Below are positions 33,001-39,046 of a stretch of DNA of 64,000 nt, one piece after another. Location of the stretch: the NCBI GenBank assembly GCA_035772405.1, contig JAYKKM010000049.1, forward strand, positions 146,501 through 210,500, given 5' to 3'. Below the pieces are notes generated by a model. The model did not search any database. It was not told the origin of the DNA and saw nothing but the letters and a program-made list of their open reading frames with translations. Each line of letters starts with the position of its first letter. Position 1 is the first letter of the stretch. This DNA comes from Chrysogorgia sp. JL179-B06. Lineage: Eukaryota > Cnidaria > Anthozoa > Scleralcyonacea > Chrysogorgiidae. The position numbers were made by a program, and so were the translations under genes.

Positions 33001-35154
33001 GAACTTTGACACTAACTATATAACAAACGAACTTTGACACTAACTATATAACAATTAACTATATAACAAATCAGTTTGTTATATAGTTAGTGTCAAAGTT
33101 CAATTTTTCTGTTTTCCGATTGGACAAAAGCGTATCACGTGCCGGTCCGCAAAACGTCGTGTTTACTGCATTGCCCTGGCAACGAGGCAACCGGTCCATA
33201 ACAGAACATTTATTGACCGGTCCACAATAGAATGGGTGCAGTGCGCATGCGCGTCAACCGTGAAGTTCCAAAGTTCATTTTATAGTTTTGCTGTTATAGT
33301 TTTGTTTTATAGTTTTGGTTTCAAAGTTCACTCCAATAACCGGTGAATTATTCATACTTTGACACTAATATACTATATAACAAAACACTTATTTACTGAG
33401 ACCTCGGGAAAGCAGTGTGTTTTGTGGCCCCTCGACCGCCGTTGTTGCCCTGACGGCGGTCTCGGGTCCACAAAACACACTGTTTCCCTCGGTCTCAGTA
33501 AATAAGTGATAATTGTTTGATGATATGCAAACGTCTGGAATTTCGTCACACATCATGCATAATGAGTTATCAGAGAATGTTATATATCTTTGCCGTCATC
33601 AAATTAAAACACTAAAGTGTGAATAATATGTGCGCGTGTTTCTCCCACAACACCTAACTTCTTGATTTTAAAGGATTTCGTTTAAGAATGAAAGTGATAC
33701 ACAAACTTCTCCGGTAAGTCATTATGCACGTGTGACGAAATTCCAGACATTTGCATATCAAAGAAACTGATATATCTCAAAAAGAAAGCGAAGAAACGAA
33801 AATCTTCAAAAGAAGTTACTTTATCATTTTAAAAGTTCTTTCAAATAAGACAATAAAACAATAGGCTCTTCCAGTCCTAGAGAAAAGATGGTTTCATATT
33901 GTTTTCCAGTGCCCCTAACCTCAACATTTTTTATTGTCTATTAACTTTTAAAATGATAAAGTTACTACTTTTGAAGATTTTCGTTTCTTCGCTTTCTTTT
34001 TGAGATATATTTATCACTTATTTACTGTGATAATTGTGATAATTGTTTGATGATATGCAAACGTCTGGAATTTCGTCACACATCATGCATAATGAGTTAT
34101 CAGAGAATGTTATATATCTTTGCCGTCATCAAATTAAAACACTAAAGTGTGAATAATATGTGCGCGTGTTTCTCCCACAACACCTAACTTCTTGATTTTA
34201 AAGGATTTCGTTTAAGAATGAAAGTGATACACAAACTTCTCCGGTAAGTCATTATGCACGTGTGACGAAATTCCAGACATTTGCATATCAAAGAAACTGA
34301 TATATCTCAAAAAGAAAGCGAAGAAACGAAAATCTTCAAAAGAAGTTACTTTATCATTTTAAAAGTTCTTTCAAATAAGACAATAAAACATTTTGAGGTT
34401 AGGGGCACTTTACGTGGTAGTATACGCTCTGCCTTCAGACACCAGAAGTATGCTTTTCATTCCACTCCTAGAGGGTTTTTCATTAAAGAAATACCTAATG
34501 GTTTCTGGTCGCTAGGCGAGTACTTTTAGCTTTTCTCCAGTCTCGCAACTTCCCGCGTGTTTGGATCACAGTATCCAAACACGGAAAAACCATTAGGTAT
34601 TTCTTTTATAAAATAATACAAGAGGACGAGCAGCAAAACTTAAGGAAATTTTTGGAGGGAAATTTCCGTATTTGGAAATGACTTGATCCAAACACGGGTA
34701 TTGACCAATCAGAGCCTGCGTAGCATACATGTTATTTTATAATTGTCCATCACCAACAAATTATTGTAAAACTGTGGGTTTTTGTTCTCGCCTTCTACTT
34801 GACAATATTTTCACCAACTCTTCTCTCAAAGCGTGCAGTCCCACCATCGTTCAGGATACCGGAGGATCTTCGACATTTTCCGACTCCCATTACGTCTTGT
34901 ATAAGTTCCTATCTTCGGACGTAGAAGAGTCCTTTCGCGTGATCAATGATGAATACCAGGTGACCACAAGTGGCGACACGACGCAGAATGACCTCATTCG
35001 TGTGCTGTTTACGAGGAGAAATACGGAAAAAGTAGCGAGCAACTTTTTGATGAATCTCGGAGAAGACAAAGTTCTACAAAACCTGACAAAGGAATACGAT
35101 TTGCATCACAACTCGTTTACCAACTGTTGTATGCCGAGCGCGTCGCCTGCGTGA
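3120..35154 (+). CDS. UNC13-like: unc-13/BAIAP3-family MUN-domain protein, copy A (5' incomplete)
   Basis: Exons seen: 3120-3278, 11320-11532, 13342-13508, 15070-15249, 17823-18069, 18513-19160, 20575-20776, 20931-21007, 21351-21528, 21623-21735, 26119-26304, 26423-26506, 26593-26658, 27106-27186, 27871-28108, 32399-32602, 34832-35154. From 11320 on, all phases agree across GT-AG junctions, giving about 1,070 codons; the first exon adds about 53. Family calls rest on remembered resemblance to animal UNC13 proteins: ERYRIGELY (MUN start), LFPKNSPEGGLQ, CVRVNNIRTIKNVL, LRPVL...VLRNFWLSIVE and FRAEGDIIPL...PVLQSLDFYTLPTNSLIEMY (MHD2 side), then a C-terminal IRVLFTRRNTEKVASNFL like the end of the UNC13 C2C domain. 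The family primes vesicles for SNARE-dependent exocytosis through the MUN domain. Which member this is (UNC13A-C, UNC13D or BAIAP3) cannot be decided. The phase clash between the first two exons implies an unseen exon. Confidence 0.88.
3479..3616. repeat. short foldback element
   Basis: Arms of about 60 bp are inverted copies, ending in GACATAATTTGACTCTACTC and its near-complement. Flanking sequence (3360-3440 and 3617-3680) matches, in inverted orientation, the repeat near 11590-11720. Confidence 0.75.
3720..4175. repeat. region bounded by CCCCCTGTCGGGG motifs
   Basis: The motif CCCCCNGTCGGGGA occurs twice near 3725-3765 and again near 4157-4170, always close to TTAGCCCC. It looks like the ends of an unclassified insertion. 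No gene is seen inside. Confidence 0.4.
4183..4634. mobile_element. palindromic MITE-like element, about 450 bp
   Basis: Termini GCTTAAATGAAAGTT and AACTTTCACTTAAGC are inverted. Arms of about 190 bp match imperfectly and include a GCGGTCGC / GCGACCGC segment near the centre. No coding capacity. Confidence 0.75.
5375..5455 (+). other. candidate exon between the first two unc-13-like exons
   Basis: An ATG-initiated frame (MDAFTDQCYDLSSLSSWISR followed by HCSRFAQ) runs 27 codons to a good donor, CAA|GTAAGC, in phase 0, which fits the next exon at 11320. No AG acceptor lies between the upstream in-frame stop at 5339 and the ATG. It could be an alternative first exon or chance. Confidence 0.25.
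5548..6024. mobile_element. TTAA-flanked palindromic MITE (AGGACATTGGCAAC ends)
   Basis: TTAA (5548-5551 and 6021-6024) borders inverted termini AGGACATTGGCAACAAAAAT. Arms of about 170 bp match closely and contain ACCCCACACCTGACGTCAG. TTAA targeting is typical of piggyBac-type elements; no transposase is present. Confidence 0.85.
6365..7012. mobile_element. TTAA-flanked element with AGAGTGAGTGTC termini
   Basis: TTAA at both ends borders near-perfect inverted repeats of about 35 bp containing AGTGCTTTGCGCGCTTG. The 570-bp interior has short frames that resemble nothing I know. Likely a non-autonomous DNA transposon. Confidence 0.8.
7108..7340. repeat. short foldback element
   Basis: Inverted arms around GCGGTGTTCGCCGTGACGTC (about 7119-7138) and its near-complement (about 7300-7325). 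Confidence 0.65.
7428..7503 (+). repeat. tandem repeat CTTTAAAACAAAATC, about 21 bp
   Basis: Four copies of TTTAAAACAAAATC, the later ones spaced 21 bp apart with the extra TTTCTC. Confidence 0.85.
7712..8901. mobile_element. TTAA-flanked foldback element containing a LINE fragment
   Basis: Inverted termini TTAAAGGGATATGGCAATAT and complement, with arms of about 145 bp (about 7712-7858 and 8746-8901). The centre holds an inverted-strand LINE fragment (next entry). Confidence 0.8.
8047..8640 (-). pseudogene. non-LTR retrotransposon reverse transcriptase, 3' fragment
   Basis: On the minus strand the frame 8436-8050 encodes LQRIQNTAARLVTGVKKSEH, LHWLPVRSRIVFKILIITFK and APKLWNSLPQEIR, the C-terminal region of CR1/L2/jockey-like reverse transcriptases. 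Upstream (8437-8640) the pieces KYLSKKDCEKLVHAFIISKL and NSILYGL continue in a different frame, so it is frameshifted as well as 5'-truncated. It is a dead copy nested in a foldback element. Confidence 0.85.
9706..9826 (+). repeat. tandem repeat, about 57 bp, two units
   Basis: Two units contain AAATACAGGCCAATCT followed by GGTTATAGGT. Just upstream (9300-9650), AAAAGTTGTAAGAA with TATAAACTTTCTAT recurs several times. Stretch 8902-9705 shows no gene; 9125-9245 has repeated AGGCCGGCCTGA-like motifs. Confidence 0.75.
9834..10103 (+). mobile_element. tRNA-derived SINE
   Basis: The head contains an A-box-like TGGTCTAGTGGTTA and a B-box-like GGTTCAAATCC spaced as in a tRNA gene. The body continues about 200 bp and ends in a TAAACTAAACTAAAC tail. 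It is too diverged, and has too long a tail, to be a working tRNA gene. Confidence 0.8.
10200..11285. repeat. large complex foldback element
   Basis: Outer arms pair 10220-10450 with 11000-11250 (TCACCTATGTCGTTAGAGAG matches its inverted copy). A second stem pairs 10580-10690 with 10890-10992 (TAGCACGGCAAGCG). A third, small palindrome lies at 10468-10562. The right end reads ACCAATGTCCTTTAA, like the TTAA/AGGACATTGG termini at 5548. Confidence 0.7.
11320..11532 (+). CDS. UNC13-like: unc-13-like A, exon: MUN N-terminal part
   Basis: Acceptor TTTTATTCAG, donor AGG|GTTTGT, phase 0 to 0, 71 codons. HSLSRINRLFPKNSPEGGLQ aligns with the UNC13 stretch ending FPASSPERLQ. Confidence 0.8.
11590..11905. 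mobile_element. tRNA-derived SINE pieces in head-to-head orientation
   Basis: On the minus strand, 11768-11703 reads CCTCCGTAGCTCAGTGGTCA then GGTTGCGGGCTCAATTCC, with an AGC triplet where a tRNA-Ala anticodon would be. The anticodon stem is mispaired, so it is tRNA-derived rather than a tRNA gene. The first bases recur inverted at 11886-11900, and 11768-11893 forms a palindrome. Confidence 0.7.
12115..12260 (-). mobile_element. partial copy of the same SINE
   Basis: ACATGTTCTAAGG through the CCGGCTGGAAGTGAACCCGC segment repeats the 11610-11750 element; it stops at 12258 where another repeat begins. Confidence 0.7.
12258..12565 (+). repeat. dispersed repeat, copy 1
   Basis: TTTTGGTAGCTTATCCAATT through CCCCCCTAGTGGGTTCG is repeated at about 45650-45990 with scattered differences. 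Confidence 0.8.
12585..12608. repeat. poly-C run (24 C)
   Basis: Uninterrupted C tract next to the dispersed repeat. Stretch 12609-13341 shows no gene; inverted repeat fragments (GGATCGAGCAAC type) occur at 12775-12815. Confidence 0.9.
13342..13508 (+). CDS. UNC13-like: unc-13-like A, exon: MUN
   Basis: Acceptor TTTTACTCTAG, donor GA|GTAAGT. Encodes DEMCTNYERQKIIIADQLKI onward in phase 0, ends in phase 2. No strong single motif; placed by phase and order. Confidence 0.75.
14030..14665. repeat. direct repeats flanking a palindromic insertion
   Basis: TTTACTATTATCCTGAAATG...GGATATGT occurs at 14036-14115 and again at 14598-14665, with the mariner-like element between them. Confidence 0.7.
14148..14469. 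mobile_element. Tc1/mariner-like palindromic MITE
   Basis: Inverted termini CAGGGTGTATCAAAAAAGC and CACCCTG with TA on both sides. Arms share AACCTCGGAATTTCCCAAGA and GTGGATTTCTTGG. No transposase. Confidence 0.8.
14763..14986. repeat. foldback element with internal 16-bp tandem repeat
   Basis: Arms 14763-14825 and 14917-14985 are inverted (ACGTTTCGAGCGGA). Between them GTGCTGTCATCAAGGG occurs about four times plus a variant, giving a spurious VIKGA peptide. A related arm lies at 43735-43800. Confidence 0.8.
15070..15249 (+). CDS. UNC13-like: unc-13-like A, exon: MUN
   Basis: Acceptor TTGCCTTTCTAG, donor GA|GTAAGT, phase 2 to 2. Encodes VEMAVKIFYGLLMEDVLELC then ETHEKHKNIDYPMIALAYRL; the UNC13 counterpart is [20 protein letters not shown]. 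This exon has no copy in the second block. Confidence 0.85.
15295..15520. repeat. polypyrimidine (CCTTT)n microsatellite, copy A
   Basis: About 225 bp of TTTCC/TCTCC. It marks the left limit of the sequence shared with copy B, where the tract is about 1.65 kb. Confidence 0.9.
15754..16765 (+). pseudogene. 5'-truncated non-LTR reverse transcriptase, copy A
   Basis: The frame starting 15754 encodes MLLNDDKTEVLLIGT, IRKYLKRESTETLIHAFITS, RLDYCNSLLYGLPE and LHWLPVRARIEFKLLLITFK, i.e. the end of a CR1/L2-like reverse transcriptase. A TAG at 16468-16470 interrupts it; the same frame continues with APKLWNSLPTKIREL to about 16605. The 3' end is GCGCAATATAAATTTTAAAT with an ATTATT-type tail. It lies in a gene intron. 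Confidence 0.88.
16788..16872 (-). mobile_element. tRNA-like sequence / SINE head, copy A
   Basis: Reverse strand reads GCGGTAGTTCAACTGGTAGA (A-box-like) and GTGAGTTCAATTCCCAC (B-box-like). The anticodon stem has mismatches and position 33 is not T, so a functional tRNA is unlikely. In copy B the A-box part has a small deletion. Confidence 0.6.
17823..18069 (+). CDS. UNC13-like: unc-13-like A, exon: MUN
   Basis: Acceptor TTTCTAATCTAG, donor CAG|GTGAGG, ends in phase 0. Encodes MHALSWMTSLRYKLQDFVTK then ASKQDCWKG, like UNC13 [20 protein letters not shown], followed by a low-complexity Ser/Pro/Thr tail. Confidence 0.85.
18229..18425 (+). repeat. expanded tRNA-like A-box segment
   Basis: TAGCTCAATGATTAGAGCAT resembles a tRNA D-arm. 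In copy A the 17-bp piece ATTAGAGCATCTCAATG is repeated about four times and AACCTTCACTCATCATCTTT about three times. Copy B (about 51250-51370) has a shorter version. Confidence 0.75.
18513..19160 (+). CDS. UNC13-like: unc-13-like A, largest exon: linker plus MUN
   Basis: Acceptor ATTCTTATTAAG, donor GAT|GTAAGT, phase 0 to 0, 216 codons. The first ~140 residues are polar and look disordered (many S, T, D, P), unlike the family core. The last part, SSLIDLVSAMNRLVCVVCHF, matches UNC13 [20 protein letters not shown]. The insert makes this MUN domain longer than usual. Confidence 0.85.
20461..20535 (+). repeat. short degenerate TTAGTATTA repeat
   Basis: Variants of TTAGTATTAGGG and GCATTTAGCATT just upstream of the 20575 exon; the same in copy B. 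The rest of 19161-20574 shows no gene. Confidence 0.6.
20575..20776 (+). CDS. UNC13-like: unc-13-like A, exon: MUN
   Basis: Acceptor AATGTTTAG, donor CAAG|GTTGGT, phase 0 to 1. Encodes MLGSLAIFYGYQVLCAESCG, comparable to the UNC13 segment around VLLQYADIVSKDFASYC. Confidence 0.8.
20931..21007 (+). CDS. UNC13-like: unc-13-like A, small exon
   Basis: Acceptor TCTCTCCTCAG, donor GAG|GTGATG. Encodes KFVPPCSGIHRIHNSITQCE and KLVKE; it precedes the conserved CVRVNN motif. Confidence 0.75.
21014..21310. repeat. TCTG microsatellite followed by polypyrimidine tract
   Basis: About fourteen TCTG units (21017-21072), then TTTCACTCTCC repeats and C/T-rich sequence up to the next exon's acceptor. Confidence 0.9.
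21351..21528 (+). CDS. UNC13-like: unc-13-like A, exon: MUN core motif
   Basis: Acceptor TCTTTACTAG, donor CTCAG|GTCAGT, phase 0 to 1. MCVRVNNIRTIKNVL matches the family pattern C(V/I)xxNNxxxxR, one of its most recognisable motifs. Confidence 0.88.
21623..21735 (+). CDS. UNC13-like: unc-13-like A, exon: MUN
   Basis: Acceptor GTTCTTTTATAG, donor CGA|GTATGA. Encodes SVQLNNFMDKNSIAKFTEEL, phase 2 to 0. It lies just before the large minisatellite intron. Confidence 0.8.
21766..25925. repeat. 18-bp minisatellite TCGTATTCGTCCTTGTTC, copy A (about 4.2 kb)
   Basis: The core (about 22264-25530) consists of about 180 units with variants at one dinucleotide (TTCTCG, TTATCG, TCCTCG, TTGTCG). Flanks (21766-22263, 25531-25925) are more degenerate 6- and 12-bp periods. 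A shortened unit recurs at about 22530, 22965, 23350 and 25485, showing partial higher-order structure. The unit is a multiple of three without stops, so every frame is open; the long VLVFVL, SRIRPC and SYSSLF frames are by-products. Confidence 0.95.
26119..26304 (+). CDS. UNC13-like: unc-13-like A, exon: MUN/MHD2
   Basis: Acceptor TTGTTGTTTAG, donor GAG|GTAATA, 62 codons, phase 0 to 0. LRPVLKATKRTIQILASSLY then VLRNFWLSIVE parallels UNC13 [20 protein letters not shown] and VLKELWKLVM. Confidence 0.9.
26423..26506 (+). CDS. UNC13-like: unc-13-like A, exon: MHD2
   Basis: Acceptor TTCCAATCTTAG, donor TCG|GTAAGA, 28 codons: NFEDERANLVFLNGTAEAQA then GLLLQAVS. Confidence 0.82.
26593..26658 (+). 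CDS. UNC13-like: unc-13-like A, exon: MHD2
   Basis: Acceptor TGTTTTTTAG, donor ATT|GTAAGT, 22 codons. LFIELFRAEGDIIPLAFISK resembles UNC13 [20 protein letters not shown]. Confidence 0.88.
26660..27045. repeat. GGAA/GGGA microsatellite, copy A
   Basis: About 380 bp of GGAAGGAA with GGGA and GGAAGAAAGGGA interruptions and a GGATGGAT end. It fills most of a short intron. Confidence 0.95.
27106..27186 (+). CDS. UNC13-like: unc-13-like A, exon: MHD2 end
   Basis: Acceptor TTGTTTAAAG, donor CGG|GTAAGG, 27 codons. EPVLQSLDFYTLPTNSLIEM matches UNC13 [20 protein letters not shown]. Confidence 0.9.
27669..27808. repeat. foldback element in intron
   Basis: GAGGATTTACACTACTTGTG pairs with its inverted copy near 27780-27800. 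The same element is in copy B at about 60157-60297. Confidence 0.7.
27871..28108 (+). CDS. UNC13-like: unc-13-like A, exon: start of C-terminal C2-like region
   Basis: Acceptor GTTAATTAAG, donor CTAG|GTGAGC, phase 0 to 1. IRVLTRYQKPSEVLIGRLRI occupies the place where UNC13D has VTVKASYR...KLRVELLSA, the beginning of the C2C domain. Classic C2 calcium-loop aspartates are not evident. Confidence 0.75.
28109..31895. repeat. 18-bp minisatellite TACCTTTCTGATCCCTTC, copy A (about 3.8 kb)
   Basis: About 205 units with T/A, C/T variants (CTTCTTACC, CTTCATACC). A variant block GTCTTATCTTTCTGATCAG then TTCTTTAATACC recurs near 28445, 28895, 29540, 29980, 30360, and in altered form near 30985 and 31490, showing higher-order duplication. 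Copy B is about 2.1 kb. Confidence 0.95.
31902..32198. mobile_element. TTAA-flanked palindromic MITE (AGTGCCTATAA ends), copy A
   Basis: TTAA borders inverted termini AGTGCCTATAA/TTATAGGCACT; arms share ATGTGACGTCTACCA and TTTTTCACTGTCAAA. It is 200 bp before the 32399 exon. Confidence 0.85.
32399..32602 (+). CDS. UNC13-like: unc-13-like A, exon: acidic insert
   Basis: Acceptor TTCTTTCAG, donor CGTG|GTGAGT, phase 1 to 1. Encodes IICVFGKIVANMSEDSQEPN, then an acidic run NDDDLDEELERH and RKSPYTTINQIPVFKECR. I do not recognise this part; it belongs here by phase, splice sites and conservation between copies. Confidence 0.75.
32616..33863. mobile_element. foldback element (AGTGCCCCTAACCTC end) with nested insertion
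   Basis: The host element starts near 32659 with AGTGCCCCTAACCTCAAC. The nested element interrupts it at 32762-33512. Sequence 32616-32761 and 33513-33863 is repeated at 33864-34409, so this stretch is also locally duplicated. Confidence 0.75.
32762..33512. mobile_element. nested foldback element, long form
   Basis: Inverted termini TTATCACTTATTTACTGAGA, then a GACCGCCGTCGAGACCGCC tract. The inner part 32860-33030 is repeated inverted at 33060-33262 (GTGATACGCTTTTGTCCAAT), making a palindrome inside a palindrome. Copy B carries a 310-bp form. Confidence 0.8.
33864..34409. mobile_element. second foldback copy with residual insertion tips
   Basis: It repeats 32616 onward and ends at the inverted terminus GAGGTTAGGGGCACT. 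Where the first copy has the nested 751-bp element, this copy has only TTATCACTTATTTACTG followed by TGATAATTG twice, as after excision or internal deletion. Confidence 0.75.
34832..35154 (+). CDS. UNC13-like: unc-13-like A, terminal exon
   Basis: Acceptor CTTCTCTCAAAG, phase 1 start, 106 codons, stop TGA at 35152. NDLIRVLFTRRNTEKVASNF matches the UNC13/BAIAP3 C-terminal [20 protein letters not shown], which confirms family and frame. The last ~30 residues (MPSASPA end) are not conserved. No AATAAA was seen in the next 550 bp. Confidence 0.88.
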
Positions 35155-37636
35155 GCGTGCGACGCGGACGACGGCGCTGGTAACGCCGGAGGATAACAGT
35201 TACAGACAATAGCTAGAATCGGTAGTTTTTTATGTTCGTATCTACGGTAAACAATTGCTTCCTGTTGGACAATGCTAACGCGCGAGGCTCGGATCTTCGG
35301 TAGCCTACCGCGCAATTATTGCTCAGCAGGGGTAAAATTAGGGGGGGGGGCGAACCTAGTCCCAAATAGGTGGTCATGCTAACTAATAAGAGGCTTTCTA
35401 GGGGGTCCGGCTCCCCCCCACCCAAATTTCATATTTTGGACTGTCTTGCTCTATATTAGAGCGCATCAGCATGCCTAGGAACCACTGACGGCAATGCAAT
35501 GGTGAGTGAGTCCGCCATGGACAGTCAGGACGTTTTTTTCAACCGGGGCTCACTTTTAGCCGATTTCCGTCCTTCTGCTTCGCGTAAACTAGATAAATAT
35601 TAGACTTTATTTTAGTAAAACACTCAGGTAACATGCAAAGATATTGTGATTATTTTTTTAAATTACTTCTATGACAGTTTAATAGAACATTAATAGGAAG
35701 ATGTTGTTTTCGAACTTGTTGGTAATATCATACATTCATACTATTCGAACACAGACATATACGATTAATATACGATTTCAAATACTTCTACTTTCGAATT
35801 TAATTTTTTTGCTACAATTTTTCTTTCAAATTCAATTATTTTTGTTGGGGCCGAAAGCTATCCCGGCCCCCTGCTTCCTACGGCTCAGCTTTTTCGGACA
35901 GTCCACAGGAAGTTGACTTGGTAAGGAAAAATTTTTATGCAACCACAACCTTCTTAAAGTACCTCTGTGATCAAATTTTTGGTATCCCGAATTTTTACAT
36001 ATTTGTAAAGAGCATGGTGTTGTTACTTGGGAAGTCGCCTTTTCAGACTGTTTTTATACGAGATTATACGGCCGCCATTACTCGAACATGTTCCGGACGG
36101 GTCTTACTACATCCCGTCTTCTGGACGATCCTTTTATTAGTATTAAGTATTATAAGTATTAAACCCTAACGGGTTTTCTAACCCCCCGCCTAATTAGTTT
36201 ACTAACCCTAACCCGTTAGGCGGGGGGTTAGGGTTTCCTTAATACTAATAAAAGGATCGTCCAGAAGACGAGTGCTCGCGGGCGCTGACAAAGAACGCCC
36301 GGGATTCCGGACGCTTAGGTTGCGATTAGAGGAAGTGACGTCAAAGACTCAACACGTGGCCAGTTATATATGAATATAAAGCTACTTGGGGAAAACTTTC
36401 TATTGTAACTTGTCGTATAATTCGTATAATTTCCATAAAGCTTTGTCTACTCTGCTGTGAAATCGCGGGCTCGTCTGGAACAAGTTTTGAGCAATATTGG
36501 CGGACAAAATTAGGGAGACTTTGGAGGTTAAATTTCTTGTGATAGAATGTTTGTTGTTCAATTTTTTTGGCAAATGCGAACATTTATTAACCTAAAATAA
36601 TGTTCTGTAACAAAAAATGCCAGCAAACGTAATGTGATATTTCGTCGCAGGGGCACTTTAAGGAAAACTTGCCAAAGCGAAAAAATTGGTCATGTGCATA
36701 TGCTATAGAGCATTTTCACTCAATCCTCAGAGATTCAAATCAGTGTTACCTAACAAAAGAAGCTCCATGACGTCAAGATGAAAACGCTCCATAAAGCTCG
36801 CTAATCCTTCTAACGAAACAAATTAGATATTTTAATCTATTTTAATACATTTAAAATAAGTTTTAATAATTTTAATCGCATGCGAAAGGAGCAAATGAAT
36901 TAACTGCGTCGCCTAATAAAATTCAATAGCACTACGTCGAGATGACGTCAGTTATCATGTTTGTCCACATTTACCCATAATTATTGCGGCGATAACACTG
37001 ATCTCGAAAGAAGACTGGATCGAGCAACTATTGTTCATTCAGAAAATGAAGTCGGAAGTCCGCCATTACTAAGGGACCAACTGAGGATCCTGAGGTTTTT
37101 TGTTGGATTATGTGCTCTTACCATCGACAAAATAAAATAAGATTACTATAAAGAGGACCAGAAGATATTTTTCAAATTACTGGGTAAAACGATTCATCGC
37201 CTACCTACAGATTTACTGCGACTTTGGTCGTTGGCTCTAATTATCCAGTGAGAGAAGCCTGATATGAGACGTCAAATTAGGTTCAAGATTTTATACATTT
37301 ATAATGTTTACAAAGAAACTATATTGGCCAGACACTAAACCTATTTCGCGAGCGTCACAGTTTGATTTGCTTGCAAACTTGGAGTTTCTAATGATCTCTC
37401 GTTAATTTACATTATGCAAATTGCAGGCTTCAAAATCAGCTCATCAGATAAAATAGAAAGTTCAATCCAGTCCTATTTTTGAGATCAATGGGCCATAACA
37501 TAAGGTGATCGCTAGAAAGTTGCTTTAAAATCAGGTTTCCGCGGAAAGACTGAAAACTATAGTAGTTTGTTTGAAAAATAACCCAAAATCAAACTCTTTC
37601 ACCCTAATATTGACCCTTATCCTAATATTAACCAGC
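35155..37636. other. intergenic region between convergent genes
   Basis: No gene recognised. It contains G- and C-rich patches at 35340-35420, an inverted repeat at 36109-36273 with arms ATCCTTTTATTAGTATTAAG around CCCTAAC-like sequence, and a dispersed repeat at 36990-37240 that recurs at 46325-46577. Confidence 0.6.
36990..37240 (+). repeat. dispersed repeat, copy 1
   Basis: GACTGGATCGAGCAACTATT through ACAGATTTACTGCGACTTTG recurs at 46325-46577, directly before the polypyrimidine tract that begins copy B. Confidence 0.85.
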
Positions 37637-37644
37637 ACCCTAAT

Positions 37645-38411
37645 CAGGGATTATTTTAACGTGCAGTGATAACCAATTTGTGCAGTGATAAATGAGATTT
37701 GTGCAGTGATAAACGCAATTTTGTGCAGTGATTAATTGTTCTGTAATATTTAAGAATGGGTGTTATTAAGGAAAGGATTGCATCAGAAATTATGTTCAAA
37801 GGCACAGTACAAACTACATCCCAACATATACTATTTAATATCAATATTTAAATTAGTAAATGCACAAATAAGACGATAAGTTAAAGGACCCTTGTCCACT
37901 ATATTCTGATAACGTTAAGCGTACCGTAAACTAACAGCCTTAAGCCTTACAGACCAGAAGCTAACTAAAACTAGTTTCTACCATTTCTGTCATTTCAACT
38001 TTCTAGATACATGAGTATACAGTACTGTAGCTACTATAGCAGGCCCTACCACCGTAATAAACAAAACGCTACTGTTCTCACTATTTAGCCGACTACCCAA
38101 CGGTGCCAACCAGCCAACCCCACATAACATGCCTGAGGATTCTCTCAGGTCCATGCGTCTGCAGCTATGTGGCCGTGTGCTACTGTTTGACCATTGTTAT
38201 TTTGAAAATGCGAATGTATGCTGTGCGAAAGGGATTAACTCATTAAAAATTTGGAACAGGAGGGCCGCTTATGTATACTATGACAAGTTGATTACTGACG
38301 AGCGATCGAGCTACTCAGTGCTCCATCGCTGCTTAACGTGCCACAGAAGTTAGATTTTATGCCTTTTTCAGCTCTTTGTGCAGTGATACAAATTCATTAA
38401 AATAATCCCTG
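37645..38411. mobile_element. element with CAGGGATTATTTTAA termini
   Basis: Inverted termini CAGGGATTATTTTAA and TTAAAATAATCCCTG. The 8-bp flanks on both sides are ACCCTAAT, consistent with a hAT-type target duplication, though the region is itself CCCTAAT-rich. Four subterminal GTGCAGTGAT repeats lie at the left end and one at the right. No transposase. Confidence 0.7.
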
Positions 38412-39046
38412 ACCCTAATATTAACCATAACCCTAATATTACCCTCATTCTAATGTAACCATCACCCTAAAGGACTGTTTATAAGGCGCCCGGGTGACCC
38501 TAGTGTAGCTATTTTTCTACGTTGCGTTTATAAGCAAACTAGGGTTACGCACTAGGGATATGTTTTTGCCTTATAAACACAAGAGATAGGGACAACTCGG
38601 ACACGAAATAAATTGAGCCACCATCTGTCTGTTCGCCCTGGCCTACGTATCATCGGTCTGTGCCTTGACGCGAAATTTCTTCGACGAAGTCGTCGAGATA
38701 GGGCAGAGTTGGAATTAATATGAACCCTCGCCCTAATATGGTTATATCATTATGTTTCGCGCACCAATTGAATAGAAGGCAGGAGGTTAGGATTAGGAAA
38801 ACTCCTAAGGTGGGGCTTAGGGTTACGATTAAGGGTTGGATTAGGGTGTCTATTTTAATAACAAAGTTTTACTAATTGTGCGCGAAACATGACGATACTA
38901 CCCCTATTATTTTTACCCTCACATATAATCCACCAATCAACTGTCTCTATTAGCATCACGTGGCAGCCCAATATTTTACGATGTAGAACAGCTACATATT
39001 GGGCAGCAACCTTTTGACTGTTTACGTGCGAAGAAACGTCTTCGTG

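Noticed and set aside
32765..33040. Minus-strand 91-codon frame, also at 63569-63919
   Set aside because: It lies in a foldback element, changes length between copies and matches no family I know.
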